From: Thiobacillus sp. 63-78 | Lineage (GTDB): Bacteria > Pseudomonadota > Gammaproteobacteria > Burkholderiales > Thiobacillaceae | NCBI GenBank assembly: GCA_001899765.1 | Contig: MKWM01000073.1 | Location: forward strand, 127,789 to 191,788 | Length of the DNA: 64,000 nucleotides | Direction of reading: 5' to 3' | Shown here: positions 47,355-55,926 of the stretch, one piece after another | How the letters are laid out: every line of letters starts with the position of its first letter | How positions within the stretch are numbered: position 1 is the stretch's first letter | Program-made: the position numbers and the translations under genes | Notes under the pieces: generated by a model | Database searches by the model: none | What the model was told of the DNA's origin: nothing | Seen by the model: the letters and a program-made list of their open reading frames with translations, nothing else

Positions 47355-48367
47355 AAGTTGGAAACCCGCACAGTGCGAACGACTATGCGGCACTGATGGA
47401 AACCTTGCTGGACGATGCGCGACACGGCTGGAGCATGGGCACGTTTGGCGCGGTGGGCGAATTTATCCGGGATGACGACGAACCGGTGATCCGCACAGGG
47501 AGCGCGACGGAATGCTGTCTGCACACCGCGCGGGCCGCCATCCGGATCAAGCTGGACATCGCGCCGCACCTCATCGCTTACGACACCCTGCTGGGCGACG
47601 GCGGCTGCCTGGCGGGCGACCGGGATAGCTGGGGACACTCGCTCGCCGTATGCCTGCCGATGCCCGGAAATGCCCATCGTGGCGCCATCGAGTCGCTGGG
47701 ACAGGATGCCGCAGCGGTGCGGGCCGAAGACCGGGACGCGGCGCTATTCGACCTGGGCGTCGGCATCGGCCATGTGCGATTCTGCCTGCGGACCCGGGAC
47801 CCGGGCCTGATCGACACGCTGCTTGCGATGCAGGGCCAGGATGCGCTCGGGCCCGATGGCGGCGCACTGATGGCCGCAGTCATGCGCGCCCAGCCGCACC
47901 GGGTGATGATTTCACCGGTTGGCAGAATCGAGGTTTTCGCCCCTATCCCCCCGATGGACGGCGAGAGCCCCGAGGGCCCGCACACGCACCTCATGCCCCA
48001 GCTCGTCCGGCTGGAGCGGACCCATGATTCGAATGCTCCCATCCCGCCCGGCTTCCAGCCGGTGCTGATGTTCCATCCGCGCTCCCCCTGGCACGACGTC
48101 ATGGGCCGGCGGATACCTTTCGATTCCGGCCTGAATGCCGATTTTCTGCGGCTGCTCGACCTCCATGGCTTGCCGGACGAGGCCCGCATCCGTTCCGGGG
48201 TGGAGTCGGCCATCGCGACGGGCGTTCGTCCCGATGCGTTTGCCTGGCCCGACACCCGGCGTGGCCGGGCCGTCGCCCGCCTGACCCTGCGGCGGCTCGC
48301 GCAGCAGAGCCCGGGCGAGCTGGTGACCGCATGGCGCGTGTATCATGACCGCGTCGAAGGAGGATGA
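47339..48367 (+). CDS. Unrecognised protein in the cobalamin-uptake operon
   Basis: A 342-residue cytosolic protein that I cannot assign. The N-terminal half is alpha/beta; the middle has SPEGPHTHLMPQLVRL with two histidines, and FQPVLMFHPRSPWHDVMGR follows. A GGGAG box precedes the ATG at 47339, which lies in the 3' end of the FhuF-like gene, while an earlier in-frame start at 47054 is a shadow. An AAGGAGG inside its last codons serves the btuF gene. Its company suggests corrinoid transport or processing. Confidence 0.7.
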   Translation: MPDELKVGNPHSANDYAALMETLLDDARHGWSMGTFGAVGEFIRDDDEPVIRTGSATECCLHTARAAIRIKLDIAPHLIAYDTLLGDGGCLAGDRDSWGHSLAVCLPMPGNAHRGAIESLGQDAAAVRAEDRDAALFDLGVGIGHVRFCLRTRDPGLIDTLLAMQGQDALGPDGGALMAAVMRAQPHRVMISPVGRIEVFAPIPPMDGESPEGPHTHLMPQLVRLERTHDSNAPIPPGFQPVLMFHPRSPWHDVMGRRIPFDSGLNADFLRLLDLHGLPDEARIRSGVESAIATGVRPDAFAWPDTRRGRAVARLTLRRLAQQSPGELVTAWRVYHDRVEGG

Positions 48368-48374
48368 ATTTTCA

Positions 48375-49298
48375 TTGAAAACGAAGGCATGCCGTCGGCT
48401 GCTCGCCTGTTTGCCGCTGGCATGCCTGCTGGCTCCGGCGTTTGCCGGCCCGGTTCCGCAAGCGGCCAGCCCGTTGCCGGGGCCTGTCTTGCCCGCTACC
48501 GCGGCGCCGGCCGCTGCCCGGAAACCGGTCCGCATCATGTCGCTGATGCTGTGCAACGATTTGCTGCTCCTGATGATGGTGCCGAAGGAGCGGATCGCAT
48601 CGATCAGCTATCTGGCCCATGATGCCGTCGAGGCGTTGCTGCCGGGGGCCGATCGGGACGTTGCCGTCAACCATGGAACCGCCGAGGAGATCCTGCTGCA
48701 ACAACCGGATCTGATTCTTGCCGGCACCTATTCCTCGCCGATGGCCCGCAAACTGGCCAAAGCAGTCGGTGCGCGCGTGGTCGAAATCGGATCCGCCAAC
48801 AGCTTCGCGGATATTCGCCGGATCGTCCGCCAGGTTGGCCAGGCGGTAGGCGAGCCCGGGCGGGCGCACGCCTTGCTGGCGCAGATGGACGGAAAACTGG
48901 CGTGGCTCGCGTCCCATCAACCCGCCAGGCGCTTGCGGGTCGTCGTATGGAACGGCAGCCAATCCGTGCCGGGCAAGGGCACGCTGACCAACGCGATCAT
49001 CGAAGCCTCCGGCGCCGACAATATCGCCGCACGCCTTCCCGACACCCGCTATGGCAGCTTCGATCTGGAAGAACTGCTGGCAGCGTGGCCCGACGCCATC
49101 CTGCAAGGCGACACGCGATGGTCGGGCCCGTCCTTGCAGGATGCGCACGCCATGCCTCCGCTGATCGAACGCTACTGGCACGGCCGCAGGATTGCCTATC
49201 CGGATGCCGCCTACGCGTGCGGTCTGCCGCAATCGGCCGATGCCGCCATCGCGCTGCGCAAGCTGTACCGGGACCTTCCTGCCGGAAGCGCGCGGTGA
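48375..49298 (+). CDS. btuF: Vitamin B12 ABC transporter, periplasmic binding protein BtuF
   Basis: A 307-residue periplasmic protein. The signal peptide begins at a TTG (48375: KTKACRRLLACLPLACLLAPAFA); an AAGGAGG lies 11 bases before. The ATG at 48345 is an alternative with no Shine-Dalgarno and a longer leader. The body (RIMSLMLCNDLLLLMMVPKERIASISY, EEILLQQPDLILAG) is the class III binding fold of BtuF/FecB. It delivers B12 to BtuC. The stop overlaps btuC (GTGA). Confidence 0.84.
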   Translation: MKTKACRRLLACLPLACLLAPAFAGPVPQAASPLPGPVLPATAAPAAARKPVRIMSLMLCNDLLLLMMVPKERIASISYLAHDAVEALLPGADRDVAVNHGTAEEILLQQPDLILAGTYSSPMARKLAKAVGARVVEIGSANSFADIRRIVRQVGQAVGEPGRAHALLAQMDGKLAWLASHQPARRLRVVVWNGSQSVPGKGTLTNAIIEASGADNIAARLPDTRYGSFDLEELLAAWPDAILQGDTRWSGPSLQDAHAMPPLIERYWHGRRIAYPDAAYACGLPQSADAAIALRKLYRDLPAGSAR

Positions 49299-50284
49299 CC
49301 AGGCCGTTGCGTGGTTTCATGCCGCTCATGCTGGCCCTGCTGCTGGCCGCAGCGGGCGCATCGCTGGTCGTCGGCAAAGTCTGGCTGCCGCCCGGCGTGC
49401 TGCTGGACGGCCTGAGCGCACCCAAACCCAATCTCGCCTGGCTGATCGTGACCGAGCTGCGGATGCCCCGTACCTTGCTGGCGCTCATGGTCGGCGCGAC
49501 GCTGGGCCTCGGCGGCGCGGTGCTGCAAGGCCTGTTGCGCAACCCGCTGGCCGAACCGGGCCTGCTCGGGGTATCGGGGGGCGCCGCGCTGGGCGCGGTC
49601 ATCGCGATCTATTTCGGCCTGTCCGCCCGGTTTGTCCTGGCCACGCCGCTGTTGGGCATCGCGGGCGCCCTGCTTGCCGGGGCGCTGACCTTCCTGTTCG
49701 GGCGCAGCGGAACGCTGACGCTGATCCTGGCCGGTGCGGCGGTATCGGGGCTGGCCGCCGCCGGGCTGGCGCTGGCGCTGAATTTTGCGCCCAATCCCTA
49801 TGCGGCGTATGAGATCGTCACCTGGCTGCTGGGATCCGTCGCCGAAAAGGAATGGGGGCAGATCGCCCTGTGCGCCCCCTTCATGCTGGCGGGATGGTTA
49901 TGTCTGGCGGCCACGCCGCGCGGGCTCGACGCGCTCACGCTGGGCGAGGCGCAGGCCGAGAGCCTGGGCATCAACCTGAACCTGCTGCGGGCGCTCGCGC
50001 TGGCGGGGGTGGCGCTTTCGGTCGGCGCGGCCACGGCGATGACGGGGGCCATCGGCTTTGTGGGGCTGGTGGCGCCTCATCTCGTCCGCCCGTTCGTCGG
50101 CTATCAGCCAAGCCGGATTCTCCTGCCCTCGGCCCTGTTCGGCGCCATCCTGCTGCTGGTGACCGACATGGCCATCCGGGTGATTCCCACGGCGGCAGAA
50201 CTTCGTCTGGGCGTGCTCACCAGCCTGATCGGCACCCCGTTCTTCTTCTGGCTGGTTTTGCGCCTGCGGAGGTTATCGCCGTGA
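49295..50284 (+). CDS. btuC: Vitamin B12 ABC transporter, permease BtuC
   Basis: A 329-residue permease with about ten helices. RMPRTLLALMVGATLGLGGAVLQGLLRNPLAEPGLLGVSGGAALGAV and the ATPase-contact loop GAIGFVGLVAPHLVRPFVG are FecCD/BtuC signatures. GTG start at 49295 overlaps the btuF stop. Iron-siderophore permeases share this fold; the cobalamin reading comes from the riboswitch and cobO. Confidence 0.9.
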   Translation: MTRPLRGFMPLMLALLLAAAGASLVVGKVWLPPGVLLDGLSAPKPNLAWLIVTELRMPRTLLALMVGATLGLGGAVLQGLLRNPLAEPGLLGVSGGAALGAVIAIYFGLSARFVLATPLLGIAGALLAGALTFLFGRSGTLTLILAGAAVSGLAAAGLALALNFAPNPYAAYEIVTWLLGSVAEKEWGQIALCAPFMLAGWLCLAATPRGLDALTLGEAQAESLGINLNLLRALALAGVALSVGAATAMTGAIGFVGLVAPHLVRPFVGYQPSRILLPSALFGAILLLVTDMAIRVIPTAAELRLGVLTSLIGTPFFFWLVLRLRRLSP

Positions 50285-51081
50285 CCATCCTGCACGCGGA
50301 CAACGTGAGCTACGGCATCGCCTGCCGCCAGCTTGTCAGCCAGATCAGCCTGGTGTGCGAGAGCGGACAGTTTGTCGCCTTGCTGGGAGCCAATGGCGCC
50401 GGAAAATCCACCCTCATCCGCATGCTGACCGGGCTGGAAAAGCCTTCCAGCGGTCAGGTGTGGCTCGATGGCCAATCGGTCCGCACCATCGACCGGCGCG
50501 TGCTGGCGCGCCGGCGCGCCTATATTCCGCAAAACGCCCGGACGGAGTGGCCGGTGGCGGTCGAGCGTCTGGTGGCGCTGGGGCTCATGCCGCAGATTCC
50601 CGTTTTCGGCGATCTGGACAGGCAAGCCTGGCGCAAGGTCGAGGCGGCACTCGCCATGTGCGATCTGAGCCATAAAATCGGCCAGCCCGCCACGACCCTG
50701 TCCGGCGGCGAACTGGCCCGGGCCATGCTGGCGCGTGCCCTGGTGGGCGAACCGGAAATCGTCATCGCCGATGAGCCGCTTTCGGGCCTCGATCCGAAAC
50801 ATGCCATGGATGGGGTGGCGCGTCTGGCTTCGCTGGCGCGCGATGGCCGGCTGATCATTGCGTCGATCCACGACCTGACCCTGGCGGCGCGCTATGCCAC
50901 CCATGTCGCCATCCTGCGCGACGGCAAGCTGCTTGCGCAGGGACCGACGGCGTCGACCTTGACCGCCTCGTGCATCAACACCGCCTTTGATGTGGAGGCC
51001 TGCGTTCACGGCACGGGCGCCCAGGCGATCGTCGATTTCATCGCACGGGCAGACGCTCCCGCACGGCCTTCCGCAGCCTGA
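50281..51081 (+). CDS. btuD: Vitamin B12 ABC transporter, ATPase BtuD
   Basis: A 266-residue ATPase with GTG start overlapping the btuC stop. Walker A GANGAGKST (residues 36-44), signature LSGGELARAMLARAL, Walker B IVIADEPLSGLDP. Binds to BtuC dimers. Last gene of the coupled run from 45971; a gap of about 80 bp follows before cobO. Confidence 0.9.
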   Translation: MTILHADNVSYGIACRQLVSQISLVCESGQFVALLGANGAGKSTLIRMLTGLEKPSSGQVWLDGQSVRTIDRRVLARRRAYIPQNARTEWPVAVERLVALGLMPQIPVFGDLDRQAWRKVEAALAMCDLSHKIGQPATTLSGGELARAMLARALVGEPEIVIADEPLSGLDPKHAMDGVARLASLARDGRLIIASIHDLTLAARYATHVAILRDGKLLAQGPTASTLTASCINTAFDVEACVHGTGAQAIVDFIARADAPARPSAA

Positions 51082-51164
51082 TGCAGGCCTGACACCCCGG
51101 ATGCGCTGCGTCGTCCCGGGGAATTTGCCCTATGCTCTGCCTGTTCCCGCTTTCCCGCCTCGCC

Positions 51165-51776
51165 ATGAATACTGAATCCGCCGACCGCAATGCGCGTCAT
51201 ACCGCGCGCATGGCCCGTAAAAAATCCCTGATCGATGCCGCGATCGACGCCGCCACCGACGAGCGCGGGCTGCTTCTGGTCATCACCGGCAACGGCAAGG
51301 GCAAGAGCACTTCGGCCTTCGGCACGATGGCGCGCGCACTCGGCCACGGCATGAAGATCGGCGTGGTGCAGTTCATCAAGAGCCGCACCGACACCGGCGA
51401 GGAGGCCTTCCTCGGCAGCCAGCCCGGCGTCGAATGGCACGTCACGGGAGACGGTTTCACCTGGGATACGCAGAACCGCGAGCAGGACATCGCCACGGCC
51501 GGGCGCGGCTGGGCGATCGCCGCCCGCATGCTGACCGATCCGTCGTTCAATCTGGTCGTGCTGGACGAACTGACGTATCTGCTGAACGACGGCTATCTCG
51601 ACCGCGACGCCGTGCTGGATGCGCTGGCCGGCCGGCCGCCCATGCAGCACGTGATCGTCACCGGGCGTGCGGCGTCCGGCGCGCTGATCGAACTGGCGGA
51701 TACCGTGTCGATCATCGCCGACGAGAAACATGCCTTCCGCGCCGGGGTGAAGGCGCAGCCCGGCATCGACCTGTAA
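51165..51776 (+). CDS. cobO: Corrinoid adenosyltransferase CobO/BtuR
   Basis: A 203-residue enzyme attaching adenosine to cob(I)alamin. P-loop [13 protein letters not shown] near residue 42, [12 protein letters not shown], and [14 protein letters not shown] are CobO features. The start at 51165 is the nearest good ATG. It requires reduced cobalt, which gives meaning to the FhuF-like protein in the operon upstream. Confidence 0.94.
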   Translation: MNTESADRNARHTARMARKKSLIDAAIDAATDERGLLLVITGNGKGKSTSAFGTMARALGHGMKIGVVQFIKSRTDTGEEAFLGSQPGVEWHVTGDGFTWDTQNREQDIATAGRGWAIAARMLTDPSFNLVVLDELTYLLNDGYLDRDAVLDALAGRPPMQHVIVTGRAASGALIELADTVSIIADEKHAFRAGVKAQPGIDL

Positions 51777-51813
51777 GCGCGGTGCGGCGCGGCGCACAGG
51801 GCATAATCCCGGG

Positions 51814-52716
51814 GTGAACGCACCCTATATCGGACGCTTTGCACCGTCTCCCACCGGCCTCCTGCATGTCGGCTCGCTCGTGGCCGCCGTGGCCAGCTGG
51901 CTTGACGCCCGCGCAGCCGGCGGACGCTGGCTGGTCCGGATGGAAGATCTCGACCGGCCGCGCTGCGAACCCGGCGCGGCCGACGCCATCCTGCGCCAGC
52001 TCGACGCCTACGGCCTGTACCGGGATGGCCCGGTGCTCTATCAGTCGCAGCGCGACGACGCCTATGCCGCGGCACTCGATGCGCTGAACGCGCGCGGCGC
52101 GGTCTATCCGTGTGCCTGCACCCGTAGCCAGCTCGCGCAGGCGCCGCGCACCCACGAGGGTGACATCATCTACCCCGGCACCTGCCGCAAGGGCTTGCCG
52201 CCCGGCGCTGGCGCCCGTTCCTGGCGCGTGCGCGTCACGGATGCGAACCTCCACGTTCACGATCGCATCCAGGGTGAGCTGCAGCAGAACCTGGCCCGTG
52301 AGGTCGGCGACTTCATCGTCAGACGTGCCGACGGGCTGTTCGCTTATCAACTGGCGGTGGTGGTGGACGATGCCTTCCAGGGGATTACCCATGTCGTGCG
52401 CGGCGCCGACCTGTTGTGGAACACCCCGCGCCAGCGCCATCTGCAAACCCTGCTGGGATTGCCGACGCCGGCCTATGCCCACGTACCGCTCGTCACCAAC
52501 GCCGCCGGACAGAAACTCTCCAAGCAGACGCTTGCGCCCGCCCTGCCCGAGACCGGACGCGGCGCGGTGCTGGGCCAGGCACTCGCCACGCTCGGTCATC
52601 CGGCACCCACCGACCTGGAGGGCGCCGGCCCTGCCGATCTCCTGGAGTGGGCAAGCGCCCACTGGCAGATCGAAAACGTACCCTTGCGTCCCGCCATTGC
52701 CAACGCCGCCCCCTGA
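51814..52716 (+). CDS. gluQ: Glutamyl-Q tRNA(Asp) synthetase
   Basis: A 300-residue GluRS-like protein lacking the anticodon domain. HIGH-type [20 protein letters not shown] and YPGTCRKG (zinc site) and KLSKQ motifs are present. It glutamylates queuosine of tRNA-Asp. GTG start at 51814 ([14 protein letters not shown]). Alone, followed by the heptanucleotide repeat. Confidence 0.93.
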   Translation: MNAPYIGRFAPSPTGLLHVGSLVAAVASWLDARAAGGRWLVRMEDLDRPRCEPGAADAILRQLDAYGLYRDGPVLYQSQRDDAYAAALDALNARGAVYPCACTRSQLAQAPRTHEGDIIYPGTCRKGLPPGAGARSWRVRVTDANLHVHDRIQGELQQNLAREVGDFIVRRADGLFAYQLAVVVDDAFQGITHVVRGADLLWNTPRQRHLQTLLGLPTPAYAHVPLVTNAAGQKLSKQTLAPALPETGRGAVLGQALATLGHPAPTDLEGAGPADLLEWASAHWQIENVPLRPAIANAAP

Positions 52717-52728
52717 CCGGACAATCCA

Positions 52729-52805
52729 CTCACCACTCACCACTCACCCCTCACCACTCACCACTCACCACTCACCACTCACCACTCACCACTCACCACT
52801 CACCC
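52729..52805. repeat. Eleven tandem copies of CTCACCA
   Basis: Eleven back-to-back 7-bp units; copies 3 and 11 read CTCACCC, the rest are identical. The array begins 12 bp after the gluQ stop and ends three bases before the ATG of the next gene, so it replaces any Shine-Dalgarno there. The length is prone to slippage. Confidence 0.95.
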
Positions 52806-52808
52806 CAA

Positions 52809-53363
52809 ATGGCCCAACTCCCGCCCGCTGTCGAACAAGTCCTGCGCGTCCACGCTGCCTTCATCCACACCGTGGTCAACGCGCTGCGCGACCGCAGCCA
52901 GTTGCCCGACCTGATGAAGCAGCTCGCCGCCGCCGAGCAGGCCGGGTGGCCGCGGCTGGTCGCGGCGCTGCGCCACGTGATCGACGGCCGCCGCGATGCC
53001 TCGATCAGGCTGGGGCTGGACGAGGAGGATTCCATCCTGCTCGACGCCATCCTGCGCGGACTCGACAATCCCGCCACGCTGCCTGCGCTCAATGCGCCGC
53101 CCGACGGAAGCTCTGCCGCACCGGGACTCGCCGCGCTGATCGACGCTTCCGCCCGGGGTGACGCACAAGCGATGTCGGTGCTCGCCAATATGGCCGAACA
53201 GATGATGAAGGCGGGCGGCGACATGGCGCTCCTGGGTGGCCGCATGCGCCGGCTCGTCAACGGCGAGCGCGACACCGACCTGCTCGTCGCCGGCATGGGG
53301 CCGCTGGGCCGCGAACTGCTGATCAGCCTGCTCGACGAACTGGCGCGGCTGCGGCCGCAGTGA
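52809..53363 (+). CDS. Hypothetical helical protein behind the heptanucleotide repeat
   Basis: A 184-residue, mainly helical protein (MAQLPPAVEQVLRVHAAFIHTV...), rich in Ala and Leu, with no signal peptide and no domain I can name. The central repeat-like GLAALIDASARGDAQAMSVLANMAEQMMKAGGDMALLGGRMRRLVNGERD is striking. The ATG at 52809 follows the repeat array at once; in-frame codons further upstream lie within gluQ. Codon use is like neighbouring genes, so it is probably real. Confidence 0.72.
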   Translation: MAQLPPAVEQVLRVHAAFIHTVVNALRDRSQLPDLMKQLAAAEQAGWPRLVAALRHVIDGRRDASIRLGLDEEDSILLDAILRGLDNPATLPALNAPPDGSSAAPGLAALIDASARGDAQAMSVLANMAEQMMKAGGDMALLGGRMRRLVNGERDTDLLVAGMGPLGRELLISLLDELARLRPQ

Positions 53364-53386
53364 CCCCGGCGCCCGCGGACCCCGCT

Positions 53387-53416
53387 TTGACAGGGCTGCC
53401 CCGCGTCAGCTAAAAT
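53387..53416 (+). promoter_or_regulatory. Sigma-70-like promoter of tRNA-Met
   Basis: TTGACA (53387-53392), an 18-base spacer, TAAAAT (53411-53416), placed 43 bases before the tRNA. The -35 is a perfect consensus and the -10 has one mismatch. Confidence 0.75.
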
Positions 53417-53459
53417 GCGCGCCTTTTCGGCAGTCCTCCAGCCGGAAAAGCGATCCCGG

Positions 53460-53536
53460 GGTGATGTAGCTCAGTCGGTTAGAGCGACGGATTCATAATC
53501 CGTAGGTCGGTGGTTCAAGTCCACTCATCACCACCA
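53460..53536 (+). tRNA. tRNA-Met (CAT)
   Basis: A 77-base cloverleaf: acceptor GGTGATG / CATCACC, D arm GCTCAGTCGGTTAGAGC, anticodon stem ACGGA / TCCGT with loop TTCATAA (anticodon CAT), T arm GGTGG TTCAAGT CCACT (one G-T pair), discriminator A and encoded CCA. CAT could also belong to an initiator or lysidine-modified Ile tRNA; the paired first base and T arm favour an elongator Met. Confidence 0.93.
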
Positions 53537-53949
53537 ACAAATCCAGAAACCCGCCCCCTCTCCCTCACCTGTTTGCCCGTCACGCCAGTGTTGGCGCGGT
53601 TTCAGGCAGAGCCTGCTGTTACACGCCCGCAGTGCATTCTCCGGCCCCGCAGTGATTGCCGGGCGCGGCGTCAACACCCTGGTTCCGGCCCATCGGACCG
53701 AACGGTGCGGGCCATGGCCGAAACGCTCACCATCATTCCCGGGCACCGGAGCCATCCCCCGGCAAGAATCACGTAACGCATTGTTTCAACGCAATCTTCC
53801 TGCATGCCTTCGTTCCCGCCATCTGTCTTTTGAGCTTTGTTTTGCCTGATCAGTGCGCCCGCGTGGGCACCGATGCACCCCGGCATGCCAGCAAAGTGGC
53901 TGTGCGGGGTTTTGCTGGCGGGGCGTGTACGGTAAACTCCGCCTTCGAT
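53537..53949. other. Gap between two tRNA genes
   Basis: No supportable gene in 413 bp; the short frames across it lack ribosome sites and family resemblance. A weak promoter-like TTGCTG (53912-53917) and TAAACT (53933-53938), with only 15 bases between, precedes tRNA-Ala. Nothing else is visible. Confidence 0.6.
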
Positions 53950-54025
53950 GGGGGCATAGCTCAGCTGGGAGAGCGTCTGGTTCGCAATCAGAAGGTCGGG
54001 AGTTCGATCCTCCCTGTCTCCACCA
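53950..54025 (+). tRNA. tRNA-Ala (CGC)
   Basis: A 76-base cloverleaf: acceptor GGGGGCA / TGTCTCC (two G-T pairs), D arm GCTCAGCTGGGAGAGC, anticodon stem TCTGG / TCAGA with one G-T pair and loop TTCGCAA (anticodon CGC), T arm GGGAG TTCGATC CTCCC, discriminator A and encoded CCA. CGC reads GCG. A terminator follows and the accessory island begins beyond it. Confidence 0.93.
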
Positions 54026-54032
54026 CCATTCC

Positions 54033-54060
54033 AAAGCCCGGACTTGCTCCGGGCTTTTTC
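54033..54060 (+). terminator. Terminator after tRNA-Ala
   Basis: AAAGCCCGGA (54033-54042) pairs perfectly with TCCGGGCTTT (54048-54057) around CTTGC, and a TTTTTC tail follows. It is eight bases after the tRNA CCA. Confidence 0.92.
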
Positions 54061-54282
54061 ACGCCCGCGAAGGGCCAGTAGTGGCGGGGTTTCGCGGGTG
54101 GTGCGAATTTCGATGATCGCCAGCAGGCCCTGATTTCGCCCTGCCGGCCACCCGAATTCCTCTCTTTTCTCTGTTTTTGTCTTGCCCGGTTAAGGCTCGA
54201 CACCCTGTAACCATGCGGGTTTCGGGGCAGCGATTTGCACTCCACAACGCATGGCGGTGGGGTTTCGAACGCTTTCTCACAG

Positions 54283-54744
54283 TCAATTGGCCAGCCCGCC
54301 GATCACTGCCCGCTGCGCGTTCCAGTCATCCGGCAACGGGTTTTCCACGAAGAACAGCAGCGACAGTCCCACCGGCTGCCGGCCGCGTGCAATGTCCTCG
54401 ACGATGTCCGGTGCCAGACGGGCGAGCTTCAACATCTTCTGCATCCGCGCCAAGCCCATTTTCTCGGCCTTGGCCAGCTCGGTCATGTTCTTTACCCGAC
54501 CGCTGTCGAGCATCTCCTGCCAGAAGAATGCCTTGGCCAGCGCCGCCATCAGATTCTCGTCGACGGACGTCGGCCGACCGGGATTCAGCGGCGAGGCCAT
54601 CCGCCCGGGCGTTGTCGGCTCGACCACCACCTTGCGCGCCTTATGCCTGACGAAGCGCACCGGGATGAACGTCGTCAGCTTGATCCCCTCATCGAGTCTG
54701 GCCGTGCTCGATTTGGCCTGCCCAGTCTGTTCCAGGCCTCTCAT
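54283..54744 (-). CDS. Serine-recombinase-associated helix-turn-helix protein
   Basis: A 153-residue protein. Its C-terminal half (TELAKAEKMGLARMQKMLKLARLAPDIVEDIARGRQPVGLSLLFF) resembles the HTH at the C-terminus of large serine recombinases or a small partner encoded next to them. The ATG at 54744 overlaps the stop of the recombinase relic upstream (ATGA), as in intact elements. It may be residual. Confidence 0.65.
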   Translation of the reverse strand: MRGLEQTGQAKSSTARLDEGIKLTTFIPVRFVRHKARKVVVEPTTPGRMASPLNPGRPTSVDENLMAALAKAFFWQEMLDSGRVKNMTELAKAEKMGLARMQKMLKLARLAPDIVEDIARGRQPVGLSLLFFVENPLPDDWNAQRAVIGGLAN

Positions 54745-55030
54745 ACCATCGCCTCCATTTCCAATTCACGCAATTCCACGCCGATGCTGTTCGGCGCCAG
54801 TTCCGCCATCAGCGCCGACCACCCGGCTGGATGCCATTCGATGTCGATACCCTCGTCCTTGAGTTGCACCCGGGCAATCAGCAACTTCACCAGCCGGCAG
54901 GTTGCGGGTCAGCCGGTCGATCTTGTACACCACGACGATGTCGATCTTCACGGCATCGATGTCAGCAAGCAGGCGTTTCAGGGCTGTCAGGCTGATCTCG
55001 GGTGGATCGAGTTCGTGGCTTGGCGTTCAT
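54741..55030 (-). pseudogene. Internally deleted large serine recombinase
   Basis: On the minus strand the catalytic-domain segment EISLTALKRLLADIDA and DIVVVYKIDRLTRNL (about 55015-54905) is followed, after a frame change near 54895, by a C-terminal segment VKLLIARVQLKDEGIDIEW... that ends at the TGA at 54743-54741. The catalytic N-terminus (with its Ser) and the recombinase core of several hundred residues are missing. It is a clear relic that marks the island as mobile in origin. Confidence 0.75.
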
Positions 55031-55178
55031 CGTGGGCTCCGTGATGTGATTGACGACACGGACATGAACGCGCTGTTCGATCAGGAAGCCAAGCTATTCA
55101 TCGAACATTCTCGGAAATTGCTGTTGTCGCTCGGTAGTATTACAATCATCTTTACAGTAATACAGCAGGAGTCCTCAA

Positions 55179-55418
55179 ATGGCCACCACACTCACCAGCA
55201 AGGGACAGGTCACCATCCCGAAGCAGATCCGCGACGCGCTGAATCTGGCACCGGGCTGCTCTGTTGATTTCGCGGTCAATCGCGAAGGCGATGTCGTGAT
55301 TCACAAGGTCGGTGCGCGACCCAGCCGCAAGCCGGATCGCTTCGAGGCGGCGCGAGGCAAGGCCGACGTGAAGTGGCGCACCGACGATCTGATGGCCCTG
55401 CTGCGCGGTGATGCTTGA
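55179..55418 (+). CDS. vapB: AbrB/MazE-type antitoxin (VapB)
   Basis: A 79-residue protein. MATTLTSKGQVTIPKQIRDALNLAPG is the swapped-hairpin AbrB DNA-binding domain; the C-terminus DVKWRTDDLMALLRGD is the toxin-binding tail. A CAGGAG box precedes the ATG. The stop overlaps the toxin ATG (TGATG). Confidence 0.92.
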   Translation: MATTLTSKGQVTIPKQIRDALNLAPGCSVDFAVNREGDVVIHKVGARPSRKPDRFEAARGKADVKWRTDDLMALLRGDA

Positions 55419-55837
55419 TGCTGCTGGTCGATACCAATGTGCTGGTCGACGTTCTGGAGGACGATCCGGAATGGGCGGACTGGTCCATCGGCCAGCTACG
55501 GGCACAGTCCAAGATTCATCGCCTGGCCATCAACCCGGTTATCTACTCGGAACTATCGCTGACGTTCTCGACAGTCGAGGCCCTGGATCGCACCATCGAT
55601 GACCTGAGCCTGACGATGATCGAGATCCCTCGCCCTGCACTGTTCCTGGCCGGCAAGGCCTTCGTGCGCTATCGCCGGCGGGGTGGAAAGAAGCACAATG
55701 TACTGGCGGATTTCTTCATCGGCGCGCATGCCGCCGTGGCCGGCTACCCCGTACTGACCCGGGACACGCAGCGATACGCCACGTATTTTTCCGGGGTCAG
55801 TCTGGTGAGCCCGGCAACCGGGGCGGGCAAACAATGA
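55418..55837 (+). CDS. vapC: PIN-domain toxin VapC
   Basis: A 139-residue PIN RNase. Acidic residues are visible in LLVDTNVLVDVLED (D5), INPVIYSELS (E), and HNVLADFFIGAHA (D), ending LTRDTQRYATYF. It blocks translation by cleaving RNA, countered by VapB. ATG at 55418 is chosen over a TTG one codon earlier. Confidence 0.9.
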   Translation: MLLVDTNVLVDVLEDDPEWADWSIGQLRAQSKIHRLAINPVIYSELSLTFSTVEALDRTIDDLSLTMIEIPRPALFLAGKAFVRYRRRGGKKHNVLADFFIGAHAAVAGYPVLTRDTQRYATYFSGVSLVSPATGAGKQ

Positions 55838-55856
55838 ATTCAACAGGGGGAGCACG

Positions 55857-55919
55857 TTGTCAGCCATTGATACATTGATCACACAAATCAGCGATCTGTT
55901 TGCGAAGTCGGGAACGTGA
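55857..55919 (+). other. Very short frame before rhuM, leader or relic
   Basis: TTG at 55857, following GGGGGAGC, opens a 20-residue frame (LSAIDTLITQISDLFAKSGT) that stops eight bases before the RhuM ATG. The helical peptide could be a leader or the cut N-terminus of a displaced gene. Evidence is weak. Confidence 0.25.
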
Positions 55920-55926
55920 CCCGGAA

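Noticed and set aside
52729..52805. CRISPR-like array
   Set aside because: The 7-bp units are back to back with no spacers; it is a simple tandem repeat.
53510..53776. Short frame overlapping and following tRNA-Met
   Set aside because: It begins inside the tRNA, has no ribosome-binding site and no resemblance to a protein family.
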